Program-made: the position numbers and the translations under genes
Shown here: positions 51,753-60,294 of the stretch, one piece after another
Position numbering within the stretch: position 1 is the first letter of the stretch
Layout: every line of letters begins with the position of its first letter
The notes under the pieces: generated by a model
What the model saw: the letters and a program-made list of their open reading frames with translations, nothing else
The model's database searches: none
Told to the model about the DNA's origin: nothing
Source of the DNA: Paenisporosarcina antarctica
GTDB lineage: Bacteria; Bacillota; Bacilli; Bacillales_A; Planococcaceae
Length of the DNA stretch: 64,000 nt
Reading direction: 5' to 3'
NCBI RefSeq assembly: GCF_004367585.1
Contig: NZ_CP038015.1
Span: 840,001 to 904,000, forward strand

Positions 51753-52322
51753 TTATTTTGCTTTATCTTTAACGGTTGGTTTGATGTTTCCGATTTTTTC
51801 ATCAAAGATTTGATCAATATTTTTAAATGAGTGTTCGAAAATTTCCATAAAGTCATCACCATAAATATTACGAATGACAGCCATCACTTCCATGAACTCA
51901 GGAAATCTTCCGTATAAATCTTTAAGAGGAAGTGAACTTTCAATTACAGAGTGCTGGGAATCGTGGTAATGTTCGATCATATCAATTAGTAATTCTTCAC
52001 CTTTTTCAGTTAGTTCAATATATGTATTCCTTTTGTCATCTTCTCGTTTTGAAAAAGACAGTAATCCTCGTACTTCTAGTTTTTTCGAAAAGTTGAATGC
52101 AGTTGACACATGCATTACTCCAAACTTCGCAACATCTGAGATGGAGGCACCTTGTGAATGGTATGAAATCCATAAAATATGATGTTCATTAATATTCAAG
52201 TCATAAGGTTTTATCCATTGTTGCCAGTCTTTTTCCACAGCTTTCCAAAGTGCTTTCGATAGCTGGGCAATCCTTTGGCTATATAGCATGGCTTCTTTCA
52301 TTGTATACATTTGTTCAGACAT
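51753..52322 (-). CDS. hpr: MarR-family transition-state regulator Hpr (ScoC)
   Basis: A 189-residue winged-helix regulator that represses extracellular protease (aprE, nprE) and other transition-state genes in B. subtilis. The winged helix spans about 40-115: [10 protein letters not shown] (about 43-52), [16 protein letters not shown] (recognition helix, about 72-87) and [11 protein letters not shown] (wing). AAAGGTG precedes the ATG. Neighbouring genes prsA and ecsAB also act in secretion. The 225 bp upstream hold nothing else recognised. Confidence 0.93.
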   Translation of the reverse strand: MSEQMYTMKEAMLYSQRIAQLSKALWKAVEKDWQQWIKPYDLNINEHHILWISYHSQGASISDVAKFGVMHVSTAFNFSKKLEVRGLLSFSKREDDKRNTYIELTEKGEELLIDMIEHYHDSQHSVIESSLPLKDLYGRFPEFMEVMAVIRNIYGDDFMEIFEHSFKNIDQIFDEKIGNIKPTVKDKAK

Positions 52323-52502
52323 GTCGTCACCTTTTTCCTTTAATAGTCAGTTTCTATCATTATAGCAAAAAAGTAAAGAGGCGCATAGTTAGAATGTTGA
52401 AAAAATTTTGAAAAAACAGCAATTATCTGTTTTTCAGGAAAGAACATGTTCGTTTTGATCTATTCATAGTTAAGTGATTTTAATGATTTTACGCAATTCT
52501 AT

Positions 52503-52534
52503 AAAAAAATGCCCTACAAGTTACTTGTAGGGCA
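52503..52534 (-). terminator. Terminator after yhaH
   Basis: On the minus strand TGCCCTACAAG / CTTGTAGGGCA with loop TAA, followed by TTTTTTTA. Confidence 0.92.
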
Positions 52535-52547
52535 GAGTGACAAAAAT

Positions 52548-52928
52548 TTAGATAGCGGGTGAAGTATCTTTTTGGTTTTTGGCTAACGATTTTTCTAGTT
52601 CTTCCAATGCCATTTGAATTGAGGTAATCTCAGTTTGTAAATTTTCTTGAATCGGACCTGTTTTAGTTTGCCATTCTTGAACGGACTCTTTTAAGTCATC
52701 AATTGTTTGTGGAACTTTCGTTTTTGCTTCTTTGGATAAACCAGCAATCGATTCTTTTAAATCACTAATTTGAAATTTCACTTCAGAAAGTTTCTCTTTC
52801 CAATCAGATGATGCTGTTTTGAAATTCGAACGCAAGTCGCTACCAGATTGAGGTGTAGAGAATAAGACCGTAGCTGTACCTGCTACAACACCTGTTACTA
52901 GACCAATAAAAAATGTAGATGCTTTCAT
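52548..52928 (-). CDS. yhaH: YtxH-domain protein YhaH
   Basis: A 126-residue protein with a short N-terminal membrane helix (about 5-22, F-F-I-G-L-V-T-G-V-V-A-G), then S-T-P-Q-S-G-S-D-L-R (about 25-34), the YtxH signature, and a long amphipathic coiled coil (about 35-120). General-stress-associated in B. subtilis (inferred orthologue); role unknown. AAAGGAGTG precedes the ATG. A weak GTTTTA-N13-GGAATA could be a sigma-B promoter but I would not insist. Confidence 0.88.
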   Translation of the reverse strand: MKASTFFIGLVTGVVAGTATVLFSTPQSGSDLRSNFKTASSDWKEKLSEVKFQISDLKESIAGLSKEAKTKVPQTIDDLKESVQEWQTKTGPIQENLQTEITSIQMALEELEKSLAKNQKDTSPAI

Positions 52929-53007
52929 TTTAGGTGCACTCCTTTCATATACATGTACTATTCCTCATTTAAATTAATTAAAACATGTAGGACAAGCAAA
53001 GACAACA

Positions 53008-53033
53008 AAAAAGGGTCTGCCATAATGGCAGAC
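53008..53033 (-). terminator. Terminator after trpP
   Basis: On the minus strand GGTCTGCCA / TGGCAGACC with a tiny loop, followed by CTTTTTTG. Confidence 0.88.
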
Positions 53034-53044
53034 CACATAGTTTA

Positions 53045-53575
53045 TTAGTTTGAAAGTGCTGTATCGAATTTCGATCTCTTTACCAATTGAGTAACAATTG
53101 GGAAAATAAAGAAAAATGCGATGGCATTTAATGCTACAGTTGGCAGTACGACACCGATAACTAGTCCACTAAATGGTATCGGTAAATCTACACCTAGTAC
53201 AAAAATTGCAACGGATAAGAAAATAACTCCTGAAAATAATGTGCCAATTGCTGTAAGTGCTACTGCAATAGGAAGTTTAGTTGCAAAATGTTTCAACGCG
53301 ACAACTACTGCAAAAAATACAAATGCTGTAATGAATTTATCAACGACATTTGGAATAAATCCTGCTGGGAAAGTTGAAAACAGTCCAGATATTACGCCTG
53401 TAGTGATAGCTAATAAAAATACATGCGATATTTTGGGAAATAGTAGAATTCCAATAAACATCATTGTTAACATAAAGTCTGGTTTCATCCCACCACTAAA
53501 TCCTGGAATAACTAAGTACAATGCTGCACCTACACTAACTAATAGGGACATTAACACTAAATTCTTTGTATTCAT
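53045..53575 (-). CDS. trpP: Tryptophan transporter TrpP
   Basis: A 176-residue membrane protein of the TrpP family with about five helices, importing L-tryptophan. It opens M-N-T-K-N-L-V-L-M-S-L-L-V-S-V-G and has P-G-F-S-G-G-M-K-P-D-F-M (about 24-35). Length matches B. subtilis TrpP/YhaG (172). Its ribosome-binding site lies inside an array of six GAG/TAG triplets (53579-53606), so TRAP should block translation when tryptophan is plentiful. Between yhaH and hit as in B. subtilis. Confidence 0.93.
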   Translation of the reverse strand: MNTKNLVLMSLLVSVGAALYLVIPGFSGGMKPDFMLTMMFIGILLFPKISHVFLLAITTGVISGLFSTFPAGFIPNVVDKFITAFVFFAVVVALKHFATKLPIAVALTAIGTLFSGVIFLSVAIFVLGVDLPIPFSGLVIGVVLPTVALNAIAFFFIFPIVTQLVKRSKFDTALSN

Positions 53576-53578
53576 TTT

Positions 53579-53606
53579 CTCATCTCTCCTCAGCTCTTCT
53601 ATACTA
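53579..53606 (-). promoter_or_regulatory. TRAP-binding site over the trpP ribosome-binding site
   Basis: Reading the minus strand toward the ATG: TAG-TA-TAG-AA-GAG-CT-GAG-GA-GAG-AT-GAG, six triplets with exactly 2-nt spacers (period 5). It overlaps GAGGAG, the ribosome-binding site, and ends 3 nt before the ATG. B. subtilis trpP is controlled by TRAP at the same place. Confidence 0.85.
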
Positions 53607-53690
53607 TTTTTTGGTTCCCCTGACGTATCATTTGATCGGCAGCGAGAAACTTACTTATCATTTTACAGTGTGAATAGGGAAAATACAAGA

Positions 53691-54116
53691 TTACTTGTTT
53701 AGATTTAATCGAATTTGTTCTGCATATTGGGCAAACATTTCACTCGTGTATTGTTTTTCTTTTGTTTGCCATACAGCTTTAAAACCATCCGTCTGATCAT
53801 ATCTTGGAATGAAATGAAGATGGAAATGGAATACACTTTGTCCAGCAGAAGCACCATTGTTATTCATTAAATTTAAGCCAGCTGGTTGGAAAGAAGCTTT
53901 AAGTGATTCTGCAATTTTAGGCGCAACAGAAAATAATTGTCCTGCTTCTTCAGAAGACATTTCATACACATTTTCATGATGTTTTTTTGGTATTAGTAAT
54001 GTATGTCCTTTTGTAAGGGGCATAATATCCATGAAGGCTAATACATGCTCATCTTCATAAACTTTTGTACTTGGAATTGAACCTTCTACAATTTTGCAAA
54101 ACAAACAATCACTCAT
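53691..54116 (-). CDS. hit: HIT-family nucleotide-binding protein Hit
   Basis: A 141-residue histidine-triad hydrolase or transferase of nucleoside phosphoramidates. The triad H-F-H-L-H-F (about 98-103) is the catalytic motif. C-L-F-C (about 4-7) at the N-terminus with a later H-H (about 45-46) would bind zinc as in the HinT branch. ATG 54116 follows AAAGGAAG. Divergent from ecsAB with 115 bp between, as in B. subtilis. Confidence 0.94.
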   Translation of the reverse strand: MSDCLFCKIVEGSIPSTKVYEDEHVLAFMDIMPLTKGHTLLIPKKHHENVYEMSSEEAGQLFSVAPKIAESLKASFQPAGLNLMNNNGASAGQSVFHFHLHFIPRYDQTDGFKAVWQTKEKQYTSEMFAQYAEQIRLNLNK

Positions 54117-54231
54117 TGTGGGCACTTCCTTTCACTTAGATGGTTCTAAGTTTATCATAGTTAAGGAATGCAAGTGAAAAGCAATGCAACGATTATTTTG
54201 ATAAGATAAAGAATAAAAGGGGTGCAACTTT

Positions 54232-54981
54232 ATGAACGTATTAGAAGTAAGTGCAGTAACTGGTGGATATACTCGCAAACCAATTATTCATGATTTGTCT
54301 TTTTCTATTGCACCTGGTGAATTAGTCGGTCTCATCGGACTAAATGGAGCAGGGAAAAGTACAACAATTAAACATATTATTGGTTTAATGAATCCAAAAG
54401 ATGGAGAAATCCGTATAAACGAAGTGACTATGGAAGAAGACATGGATACTTATCGATCTTCATTTTCCTATATTCCAGAAACACCTGTTTTGTATGATGA
54501 ATTAACACTAAAGGAACATTTAGAACTAACAGCTATGGCCTATGGATTAGATAATGCAATGCTTGCTGCACGATCAGAAGTGTTACTAAAAGAGTTTCGC
54601 ATGGAGAAACGATTAAATTGGTTTCCATCCCACTTTTCAAAAGGGATGCGCCAAAAAGTCATGATTATGTGTGCATTTCTAGTAAATCCTTCTTTATATA
54701 TTATCGACGAGCCATTCGTGGGACTTGATCCACTGGGTATTCAATCTTTGCTTGATCAAATGAACGAAAAGAAAAAATCTGGTGCATCGGTGCTAATGTC
54801 TACGCATATTTTATCTACAGCTGAACGCTATTGCGATCGAATTTTGTTATTGCATAATGGTCGAATACGTGCACAAGGGACAATGAACGATTTAAGAGTA
54901 GCATTTAACATGCCACTAGCTACTCTTGATGACTTATACATTGCGATGACTAAGGAGCGAGACAATGAAGAACCTGCATGA
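54232..54981 (+). CDS. ecsA: ABC transporter ATP-binding protein EcsA
   Basis: A 249-residue ATPase: Walker A G-L-N-G-A-G-K-S-T (about 38-46), signature F-S-K-G-M-R-Q-K (about 140-147), Walker B L-Y-I-I-D-E-P-F-V-G-L-D (about 158-169), H-loop S-T-H-I (about 191-194). Ecs is required for normal secretion, sporulation and competence in B. subtilis, and affects regulated intramembrane proteolysis by RasP. GGGGTGC precedes the ATG. Overlaps ecsB by 17 bp. Confidence 0.94.
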   Translation: MNVLEVSAVTGGYTRKPIIHDLSFSIAPGELVGLIGLNGAGKSTTIKHIIGLMNPKDGEIRINEVTMEEDMDTYRSSFSYIPETPVLYDELTLKEHLELTAMAYGLDNAMLAARSEVLLKEFRMEKRLNWFPSHFSKGMRQKVMIMCAFLVNPSLYIIDEPFVGLDPLGIQSLLDQMNEKKKSGASVLMSTHILSTAERYCDRILLLHNGRIRAQGTMNDLRVAFNMPLATLDDLYIAMTKERDNEEPA

Positions 54982-56158
54982 CGTGTGGCATATACGTTTT
55001 CTTCATTATGTAAATGAACTTCAAAAATACTTGAAATATGTATTCACGGGTCATCTTGCAATTGTCATTGTGTTCGTTCTTGGAGCAGGTGGTTATCAAT
55101 ATAGTGAATGGTTGAAAACAGTATCAAGTGATTTTCCAGGTACGTGGTTAGTAGCGTTCGTTATCGGCGTGTTACTTGCGTTTAGTATTCCAACAACATT
55201 GATTCGTGAACCAGACCAAGTGTACCTACTTCCACTTGAAACGAAATTAATGACATATATGAAAAAGGCATTATCCTGGACGTTTTGGTCACAACTTTTT
55301 GTCGTGGTCGTGCCATTTATTGTGGCACTCCCTTTATTGAGTCAAGTAAGTAAAGTTCAGCCAAAGACACTAGGCCTTGTATTTATCCTTATATTGTTAA
55401 TGAAATGGTGGAACGTGCAAGTGGAATTTGCATTTAGATGGTCCAATCGAGGACAAGGGATATGGGGGGATCGCATTGTTCGTGCTTTAGTATCTATCGC
55501 TATACTTGCTAGTGCGTTCACGATGAATCCGCTGTATATTGCGTTGCTGATAATTCCTATTGTATTTTATTACATTTCGTGGACTCGTCATTTAAAAGGA
55601 CAACCTTTTCCTTATGAACACTTTGTGGAAGTGGAACAAAATCGAATGTTACGTTTTTATCGATTTGCAAATTATTTTACTGATGTTCCTCATATTCAAG
55701 GAAGCATTCACCGTCGTGCTTGGCTTAATGTCTTATACGGATTAGTGCCAAGTCATCAGAAAAATGCTCAAGACTATTTGGTGTTCAGAACTTTCGTGCG
55801 AACGGATGACACGTTTTACTTATGGCTGCGTTTAACTTTACTGTCAGCTTTAGGAGCAGCGTTCATTGGTATTCCAATAGTTGTCATGGTTTTTGTTGGT
55901 GCGTTGTCATTTGCTTCTGCAATTCAAATCAAGCAAGCACTGTCAGCATCCAGTGAATTCAGAATGGATATGCTTTTCCCAATTGATGAAAATGCTAGGA
56001 GTAAAGGTATTCTAAAACTGGTACGTGTTGTGCAAGTCTTGCAAGCTTTGATTGTACTAGTGACTGTCGTGATAGTCGGGGGAGAACATGTGAGTTTATA
56101 TGCATTGCCGATTGTTGTTTTAATTGTAAGTGAGATTACCTTAAAGATGAGTAATTAA
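54965..56158 (+). CDS. ecsB: ABC transporter permease EcsB
   Basis: A 397-residue membrane protein with about six or more helices (starting near 30-50 and ending at 370-393), matching EcsB in length and order. Visible blocks are R-E-P-D-Q-V-Y-L-L-P-L-E (about 81-92) and W-T-R-H-L-K-G-Q-P-F-P-Y (about 206-217). It starts inside ecsA with AAGGAGCG upstream, so translation is coupled. ecsC, third gene in B. subtilis, is absent; a strong terminator follows instead. Confidence 0.92.
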   Translation: MKNLHDVWHIRFLHYVNELQKYLKYVFTGHLAIVIVFVLGAGGYQYSEWLKTVSSDFPGTWLVAFVIGVLLAFSIPTTLIREPDQVYLLPLETKLMTYMKKALSWTFWSQLFVVVVPFIVALPLLSQVSKVQPKTLGLVFILILLMKWWNVQVEFAFRWSNRGQGIWGDRIVRALVSIAILASAFTMNPLYIALLIIPIVFYYISWTRHLKGQPFPYEHFVEVEQNRMLRFYRFANYFTDVPHIQGSIHRRAWLNVLYGLVPSHQKNAQDYLVFRTFVRTDDTFYLWLRLTLLSALGAAFIGIPIVVMVFVGALSFASAIQIKQALSASSEFRMDMLFPIDENARSKGILKLVRVVQVLQALIVLVTVVIVGGEHVSLYALPIVVLIVSEITLKMSN

Positions 56159-56160
56159 GT

Positions 56161-56208
56161 AAATGGTCTCATAACCCTGTAAATTTAGGGTTATGAGACC
56201 ATTTTTAA
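56161..56208. terminator. Strong bidirectional terminator after ecsB
   Basis: AAATGGTCTCATAACCCT / AGGGTTATGAGACCATTT, 18-bp perfect stem with 8-nt loop; also serves the convergent DUF3298 gene. Confidence 0.95.
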
Positions 56209-56217
56209 TTGATGGTA

Positions 56218-56826
56218 TCAAAAAGGCAATAATTTTTCGAGCGGTCCATTTGGTTGGATAATTTCTTGAATGTCGAGGATGGGAATAGGGAAGTATGGGA
56301 ATCCCCAAACGTATGGTGTAATTTCATACAGTTGGAAATAGATAACCAGTGAATGGTCGGCAAGGTAGAAATCTTGATCAGGTCTTATTGTAGTAAACTC
56401 TCCAAGAAGTTGGATTTCCCAGTCTTTAATTTTCTGTTGAATGATAGACGATAAAATGGTGACATAATTACTTTCAGGCTTGAATAAGTCCTTTAATTCA
56501 TACTGTTTGCCTGTCGTAACATCAAACGTTAAAGATTTAACAATGGTCATTCCATGTGCGCCACCAGTGAAAGCATAAACGGTGAGGGTTAAGCTTAAAA
56601 TATTTCTTTCATTTGTCTTGATTTCAAATTGACCAACCATTTCTATGAGGTTTGAATCATGATATCCAAGCTCAATCATTGTCTTATTTAATGTAGAAAC
56701 AATGGCTGAGTTTATCTTCATTTCCGCCTGAAGATTGGCCAGACCTAATACAAATGGATAATAAACGTTAACTTTTGGCGTTTGTTTTTGAAGTATTCGA
56801 TAGCCAACTGCAACTGGTAAATCCAA
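56218..56826 (-). CDS. DUF3298/DUF4163-type protein (RsiV-like fold)
   Basis: A 202-residue protein resembling the DUF4163-DUF3298 pair found in the anti-sigma factor RsiV and in PdaC. Blocks include Y-P-F-V-L-G-L (about 23-29), Y-A-F-T-G-G-A-H-G-M (about 84-93), and L-F-K-P-E-S-N-Y-V (about 113-121). No signal peptide or membrane helix is seen from the TTG start (AAAGGATG upstream), which is odd for a family usually located outside the cell. Next to a membrane-anchored protein of unknown function on the same strand. Confidence 0.78.
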   Translation of the reverse strand: MDLPVAVGYRILQKQTPKVNVYYPFVLGLANLQAEMKINSAIVSTLNKTMIELGYHDSNLIEMVGQFEIKTNERNILSLTLTVYAFTGGAHGMTIVKSLTFDVTTGKQYELKDLFKPESNYVTILSSIIQQKIKDWEIQLLGEFTTIRPDQDFYLADHSLVIYFQLYEITPYVWGFPYFPIPILDIQEIIQPNGPLEKLLPF

Positions 56827-56872
56827 GAGAACATCCTTTCAATAGTATAGTAGCAAATCAAGTGTTTTTTGA

Positions 56873-57265
56873 TCAGTCATTATCTTCCAAAATAGTTACC
56901 TCAAATGTGCCTAGACCAATAGAAGATGATAGTTGATTCGTAAGTTCTTGAATATAGTTTTCCGCTTTACTTCGATTTGAATCGATTCCATGTAATACAA
57001 TTGTCATTTGTTTTTTCTCCATACTAAAAATCGTGTACCCAATACTTCCGGTAGGTTTGTACCCTTCATCTTTTAATTTAGTAATAAGCTTTTGTTGAAA
57101 ATCAGTTTCAGTTAACTTATTTGTAACTACTTCGACATCATTAACGGAACGAATATAAAGATCCTGATCAGATTCAGGTGACAACGTTGCTAATACAATA
57201 ACCAAAATGACAATAGTAAGTAACAGGAAACTAAGCAGAATTACTACTTTGTTTGAACTTTTCAT
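56873..57265 (-). CDS. Membrane-anchored protein, unknown
   Basis: A 130-residue protein with one N-terminal membrane helix (about residues 7-27) and a soluble part outside. The outside part (about 35-128) has an alternating beta pattern with E-K-K-Q-M-T-I-V-L-H and E-V-T-I-L-E, and might be ferredoxin-like; I do not recognise a family. ATG 57265 follows GGAGGAATAGT. 46 bp before the DUF3298 gene on the same strand, so the two may be one unit. Confidence 0.7.
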   Translation of the reverse strand: MKSSNKVVILLSFLLLTIVILVIVLATLSPESDQDLYIRSVNDVEVVTNKLTETDFQQKLITKLKDEGYKPTGSIGYTIFSMEKKQMTIVLHGIDSNRSKAENYIQELTNQLSSSIGLGTFEVTILEDND

Positions 57266-57440
57266 ACTATTCCTCCAATTAATCAATCGTTGTTAAAGGA
57301 TATGCCACAAAATAATAAATATTCCCATAATAACAACTACATAATAGGTAGGAAGGATGGACTTTTTCAGGTGAATTTTAAAAGATGGAGAGCATAGTTC
57401 GAGGGGATTTCACCAACAATTCTTACAGTTAACAATAATA

Positions 57441-57470
57441 AACCCGACACCAAATATATGATGTCGGGTT
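57441..57470 (-). terminator. Terminator after yhaA
   Basis: On the minus strand AACCCGACATC / GGTGTCGGGTT with a loop, then TTATTATT, 6 bp after the yhaA stop codon. The stretch 57266-57440 shows no gene. Confidence 0.87.
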
Positions 57471-57475
57471 ATCCT

Positions 57476-58648
57476 TTATTCCACTTTTTGATAATCCAAA
57501 ACCGCTGCGCCCAAAGTTTTTGCAGCTACTAACATGGCATTCTCATCGAAATCAAATTTTGGGTGATGATGAGGATAAACTTCACCTTGAGGCTCTGCAC
57601 CTGTGAAGAAGAAAGTGCCTGGGACTTTTTCTAAGTAGTAAGCAAAATCTTCGCCACCCATTTGTTGTTGAGTTTCACGAACTTCGCTAACCCCTGGCAC
57701 TTGTTCAGCCACTTCTTTTAAGAAATGAGTTTCAGCTTCATGGTTAATTACTGCGTTATAGCCTCTTTCATATGAAAATTCATATGTGCAATCATTCGCA
57801 AGGCATGTTCCTTGAATTACACGATTCAATTCCTTTTCGATTAAATCACGCACTTCAGGGTTAAACGTACGGACTGTACCGATTAACTTCGCGGAGTCTG
57901 CAATGACGTTAAAGGCATTTTGTGCAACGAATGAACCAATTGTCACTACTGCTGAATCAATAGGATTAACTCGACGAGATACTATTTGTTGTAAGCTTGT
58001 AACGAGTTGCGAAGCGATAACAATTGAATCTTTTGTTTGGTGCGGGCTTGCTCCATGACCTCCACGACCTTGAATAGTTATTTCGAACCGGTCAGATGCA
58101 GCCATAATAGGTCCAACTCGGTATTCTATTGTTCCTGAAGGAGTCAAAGACCATAAATGTGTACCAAAGATGGCATCGACTCCTTCTAAACAGCCGGCTT
58201 CAATCATCGGTTTTGCTCCACCTGGTGCATACTCCTCTGCATGTTGATGTATTAACACATATTCACCTGATAACTGTTCACGCATGTCATATAAGGTTTT
58301 TCCTAGGACTAATAGCGTGGCAGTATGTCCATCGTGACCACATGCATGCATGACACCATGTACAGTTGATTTATAGGGTACATCTTTCTCGTCTTGAATT
58401 GGTAATGCATCGAAATCTGCACGTAATGCAACAGTTTTACCTGGCAATGCACCTTTAACACGCGCCACCACGCCATTTCCTCCAACGTTAGGTGTAAATT
58501 CAATACCTAAATTTGCATAATAATCTTGAATATACTTCGCTGTATTGGTCTCTTTAAACGATACTTCAGGATGCATATGTAAATGGCGACGGATAACGAG
58601 CATTTCTTCAAATGCGTAATCTAATTTTTCAAATAGTTGTTGTTTCAT
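57476..58648 (-). CDS. yhaA: M20-family amidohydrolase YhaA
   Basis: A 390-residue zinc peptidase/aminoacylase-type enzyme that hydrolyses N-acyl amino acids. Metal and catalytic motifs: R-R-H-L-H-M-H-P-E-V-S (about 20-30), G-V-M-H-A-C-G-H-D-G-H (about 97-107, Cys metal ligand of the AMA/HIPO branch), H-Q-H-A-E-E (about 134-139) and the lid domain with G-R-G-G-H-G-A-S-P-H (about 193-202); M-G-G-E-D-F-A-Y-Y (about 332-340) near the C-terminus. AAAGGAGAA precedes the ATG. Confidence 0.92.
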   Translation of the reverse strand: MKQQLFEKLDYAFEEMLVIRRHLHMHPEVSFKETNTAKYIQDYYANLGIEFTPNVGGNGVVARVKGALPGKTVALRADFDALPIQDEKDVPYKSTVHGVMHACGHDGHTATLLVLGKTLYDMREQLSGEYVLIHQHAEEYAPGGAKPMIEAGCLEGVDAIFGTHLWSLTPSGTIEYRVGPIMAASDRFEITIQGRGGHGASPHQTKDSIVIASQLVTSLQQIVSRRVNPIDSAVVTIGSFVAQNAFNVIADSAKLIGTVRTFNPEVRDLIEKELNRVIQGTCLANDCTYEFSYERGYNAVINHEAETHFLKEVAEQVPGVSEVRETQQQMGGEDFAYYLEKVPGTFFFTGAEPQGEVYPHHHPKFDFDENAMLVAAKTLGAAVLDYQKVE

Positions 58649-58888
58649 AGTAATTCTCCTTTCGACTTACGAAATGGTTTTAATCTTTGTAATTATATCA
58701 TTCGAAAAGCTACTGAACAATTGAAGGATTTTAAATTATACAATAATTAAAATCTGTATCTTATTTCAATTAGCTGTTGTTAATGTGATTTAAAATACAT
58801 TCTATATAGGAAGAACAATACACATTTACTTTCTGATAACAGGAGTTTCTTTTTATTATGGCTAAAATTAATATAAAACTTTCTAATC

Positions 58889-58915
58889 ACATTTAGTTTC
58901 TTCTGCCATACACTA
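58889..58915 (+). promoter_or_regulatory. Mother-cell sigma-E/sigma-K-type promoter of the yuzF-like-catalase unit
   Basis: AC (58889), 16 bp, CATACACTA (58907-58915) matches sigma-K (AC-N16-CATANNNTA); CATACACT also fits the sigma-E -10. It lies 31 bp before the ATG. The rest of 58649-58888 holds no recognised gene. Confidence 0.65.
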
Positions 58916-58945
58916 TGAATATTGAACGGAAGGAGATTAGCATAA

Positions 58946-59179
58946 ATGAATGGTCAACCAGAGAAATCTGTAGAGTTTGTAAGTCATTTTGATCCATATG
59001 TGTATCAAACTTTAACAACAATTATTGGTACAAAAATTGTTGTCCAGTTAACAAATAATAGTGTCGTCAAAGGTGAACTAAGCAAGGTTTTGCCAGATCA
59101 TATTGTTGTTGAAACTAACAAAACACCATTTTTTATCCGTACCCAACAAATTATTTGGGTGTCACCGGCTATTTCCTAG
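58946..59179 (+). CDS. DUF2642 protein (YuzF-like)
   Basis: A 77-residue small protein similar to YuzF: F-D-P-Y-V-Y-Q-T-L (about 15-23), then T-K-I-V-V-Q-L and V-L-P-D-H-I-V-V-E-T (about 48-57), with F-F-I-R-T-Q-Q-I-I-W (about 62-71). The pattern is a small Sm-like beta barrel, and relatives are spore coat associated. AAGGAGAT precedes the ATG. A mother-cell-type promoter and a following Mn catalase suggest a role in the spore coat. Confidence 0.85.
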   Translation: MNGQPEKSVEFVSHFDPYVYQTLTTIIGTKIVVQLTNNSVVKGELSKVLPDHIVVETNKTPFFIRTQQIIWVSPAIS

Positions 59180-59268
59180 CACAAACAAATTCTCTTGATC
59201 TCAGTCATATAAATAACATTGCAAGGGCTGAACCCCTTAAATGATTAAGTGTGAAAGGAAGAGATTTC

Positions 59269-60162
59269 ATTTTTAAACGAATGAATAGATTGCAAATTGA
59301 GCTACCGATACCTGAATATGGTGATGCGAACGCCGCTGCAGCGGTACAAGAGCTTTTAGGCGGTAAATTTGGTGAAATGTCCACATTAAATAATTATATG
59401 TATCAATCATTTAATTTTCGTCAAAAAACTAAATTTAAACCATTCTATGATCTGGTTGCAAGCATTACTGCGGAAGAATTCGGCCATGTCGAGCTAGTAG
59501 CTAATACTATTAACTTATTACAAAAAGGGACTTCATTTGCGGGGAATCCGAATGTAACTCCTTTACAAAATGCAAAAGATAAACGCAACACCTATGCCTT
59601 TATCGCAAATGCTCAGACTGCTTTAGCAGGTGATTCAATGGGCAACGCGTGGCGAGGAGATCACGTGTTTTCTAGTGGAAACTTAGTATTAGATTTACTT
59701 CACAACTTCTTCTTAGAATGTGGAGCGAGAACACATAAAATGCGCGTATATGAAATGACAAATCACGACACTGCCAGAGAAATGATCGGCTATTTACTTG
59801 TACGAGGTGGCACGCATGTTCTGGCTTATGCAAGAGCAATTGAGATGGCAACGGGGGTAGATATAACAAAAATGTTACCGATTCCTAATTTAGATAATCG
59901 AGCATTTGATCACGCAAGAAAGTTTGAAGATCAAGGTTTAGGAAACGTCTTATTTACATGGAATGATGAAGGTTATTATAAGGATATTCGATCCATTTGG
60001 AAAGGGAAAAATCCAACTAGTGGACAACCGCTTATTGTTCAAGAAGGCACACCTAAAGGTGGACCGATTCCAGACCTTGAAGATCTTCCAGAAGAATTTG
60101 CGCCTGGAATTGGACCTGATGAATATGAACAAATTGCCAAACGATTATTGGCAAATATGTAA
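59269..60162 (+). CDS. Manganese catalase, probable ATT start
   Basis: A 297-residue di-manganese catalase that destroys hydrogen peroxide, here probably in the spore coat. Helical-bundle ligands appear as G-E-M-S-T-L-N-N-Y (about 35-43), A-E-E-F-G-H-V-E (about 67-74), F-F-L-E-C-G-A-R-T-H (about 145-154) and G-G-T-H-V-L-A-Y (about 179-186). Homologues begin M-F-K-R-x-N-R-L; here that Met position is ATT, with AAAGGAAGAG properly spaced. The alternatives GTG 59251 (no ribosome-binding site) and ATG 59281 are weaker. Stop precedes a hairpin by 57 bp. Confidence 0.88.
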   Translation: MFKRMNRLQIELPIPEYGDANAAAAVQELLGGKFGEMSTLNNYMYQSFNFRQKTKFKPFYDLVASITAEEFGHVELVANTINLLQKGTSFAGNPNVTPLQNAKDKRNTYAFIANAQTALAGDSMGNAWRGDHVFSSGNLVLDLLHNFFLECGARTHKMRVYEMTNHDTAREMIGYLLVRGGTHVLAYARAIEMATGVDITKMLPIPNLDNRAFDHARKFEDQGLGNVLFTWNDEGYYKDIRSIWKGKNPTSGQPLIVQEGTPKGGPIPDLEDLPEEFAPGIGPDEYEQIAKRLLANM

Positions 60163-60219
60163 AGGTATATGATATCTAAGGATGGTCGATAGTTTTTTTG
60201 TGAAGTGAAATTATAGTGT

Positions 60220-60245
60220 TTATAACCAAGTGAACTTGGTTATAA
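60220..60245. repeat. Palindromic hairpin downstream of the Mn catalase
   Basis: TTATAACCAAGT / ACTTGGTTATAA, 12-bp stem with 2-nt centre. No T-run on the plus strand, so a weak terminator or mRNA 3' stabiliser. Confidence 0.7.
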
Positions 60246-60252
60246 GAATACA

Positions 60253-60289
60253 AAAGCGCGCTATTCTTTTACGGGAATTAGCGCGCTTT
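60253..60289. terminator. Terminator shared by the catalase region and hmoB
   Basis: AAAGCGCGCTA / TAGCGCGCTTT with a 15-nt loop; on the minus strand it ends in TTTTGTATT just after the hmoB stop codon. Confidence 0.87.
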
Positions 60290-60294
60290 CGGGA

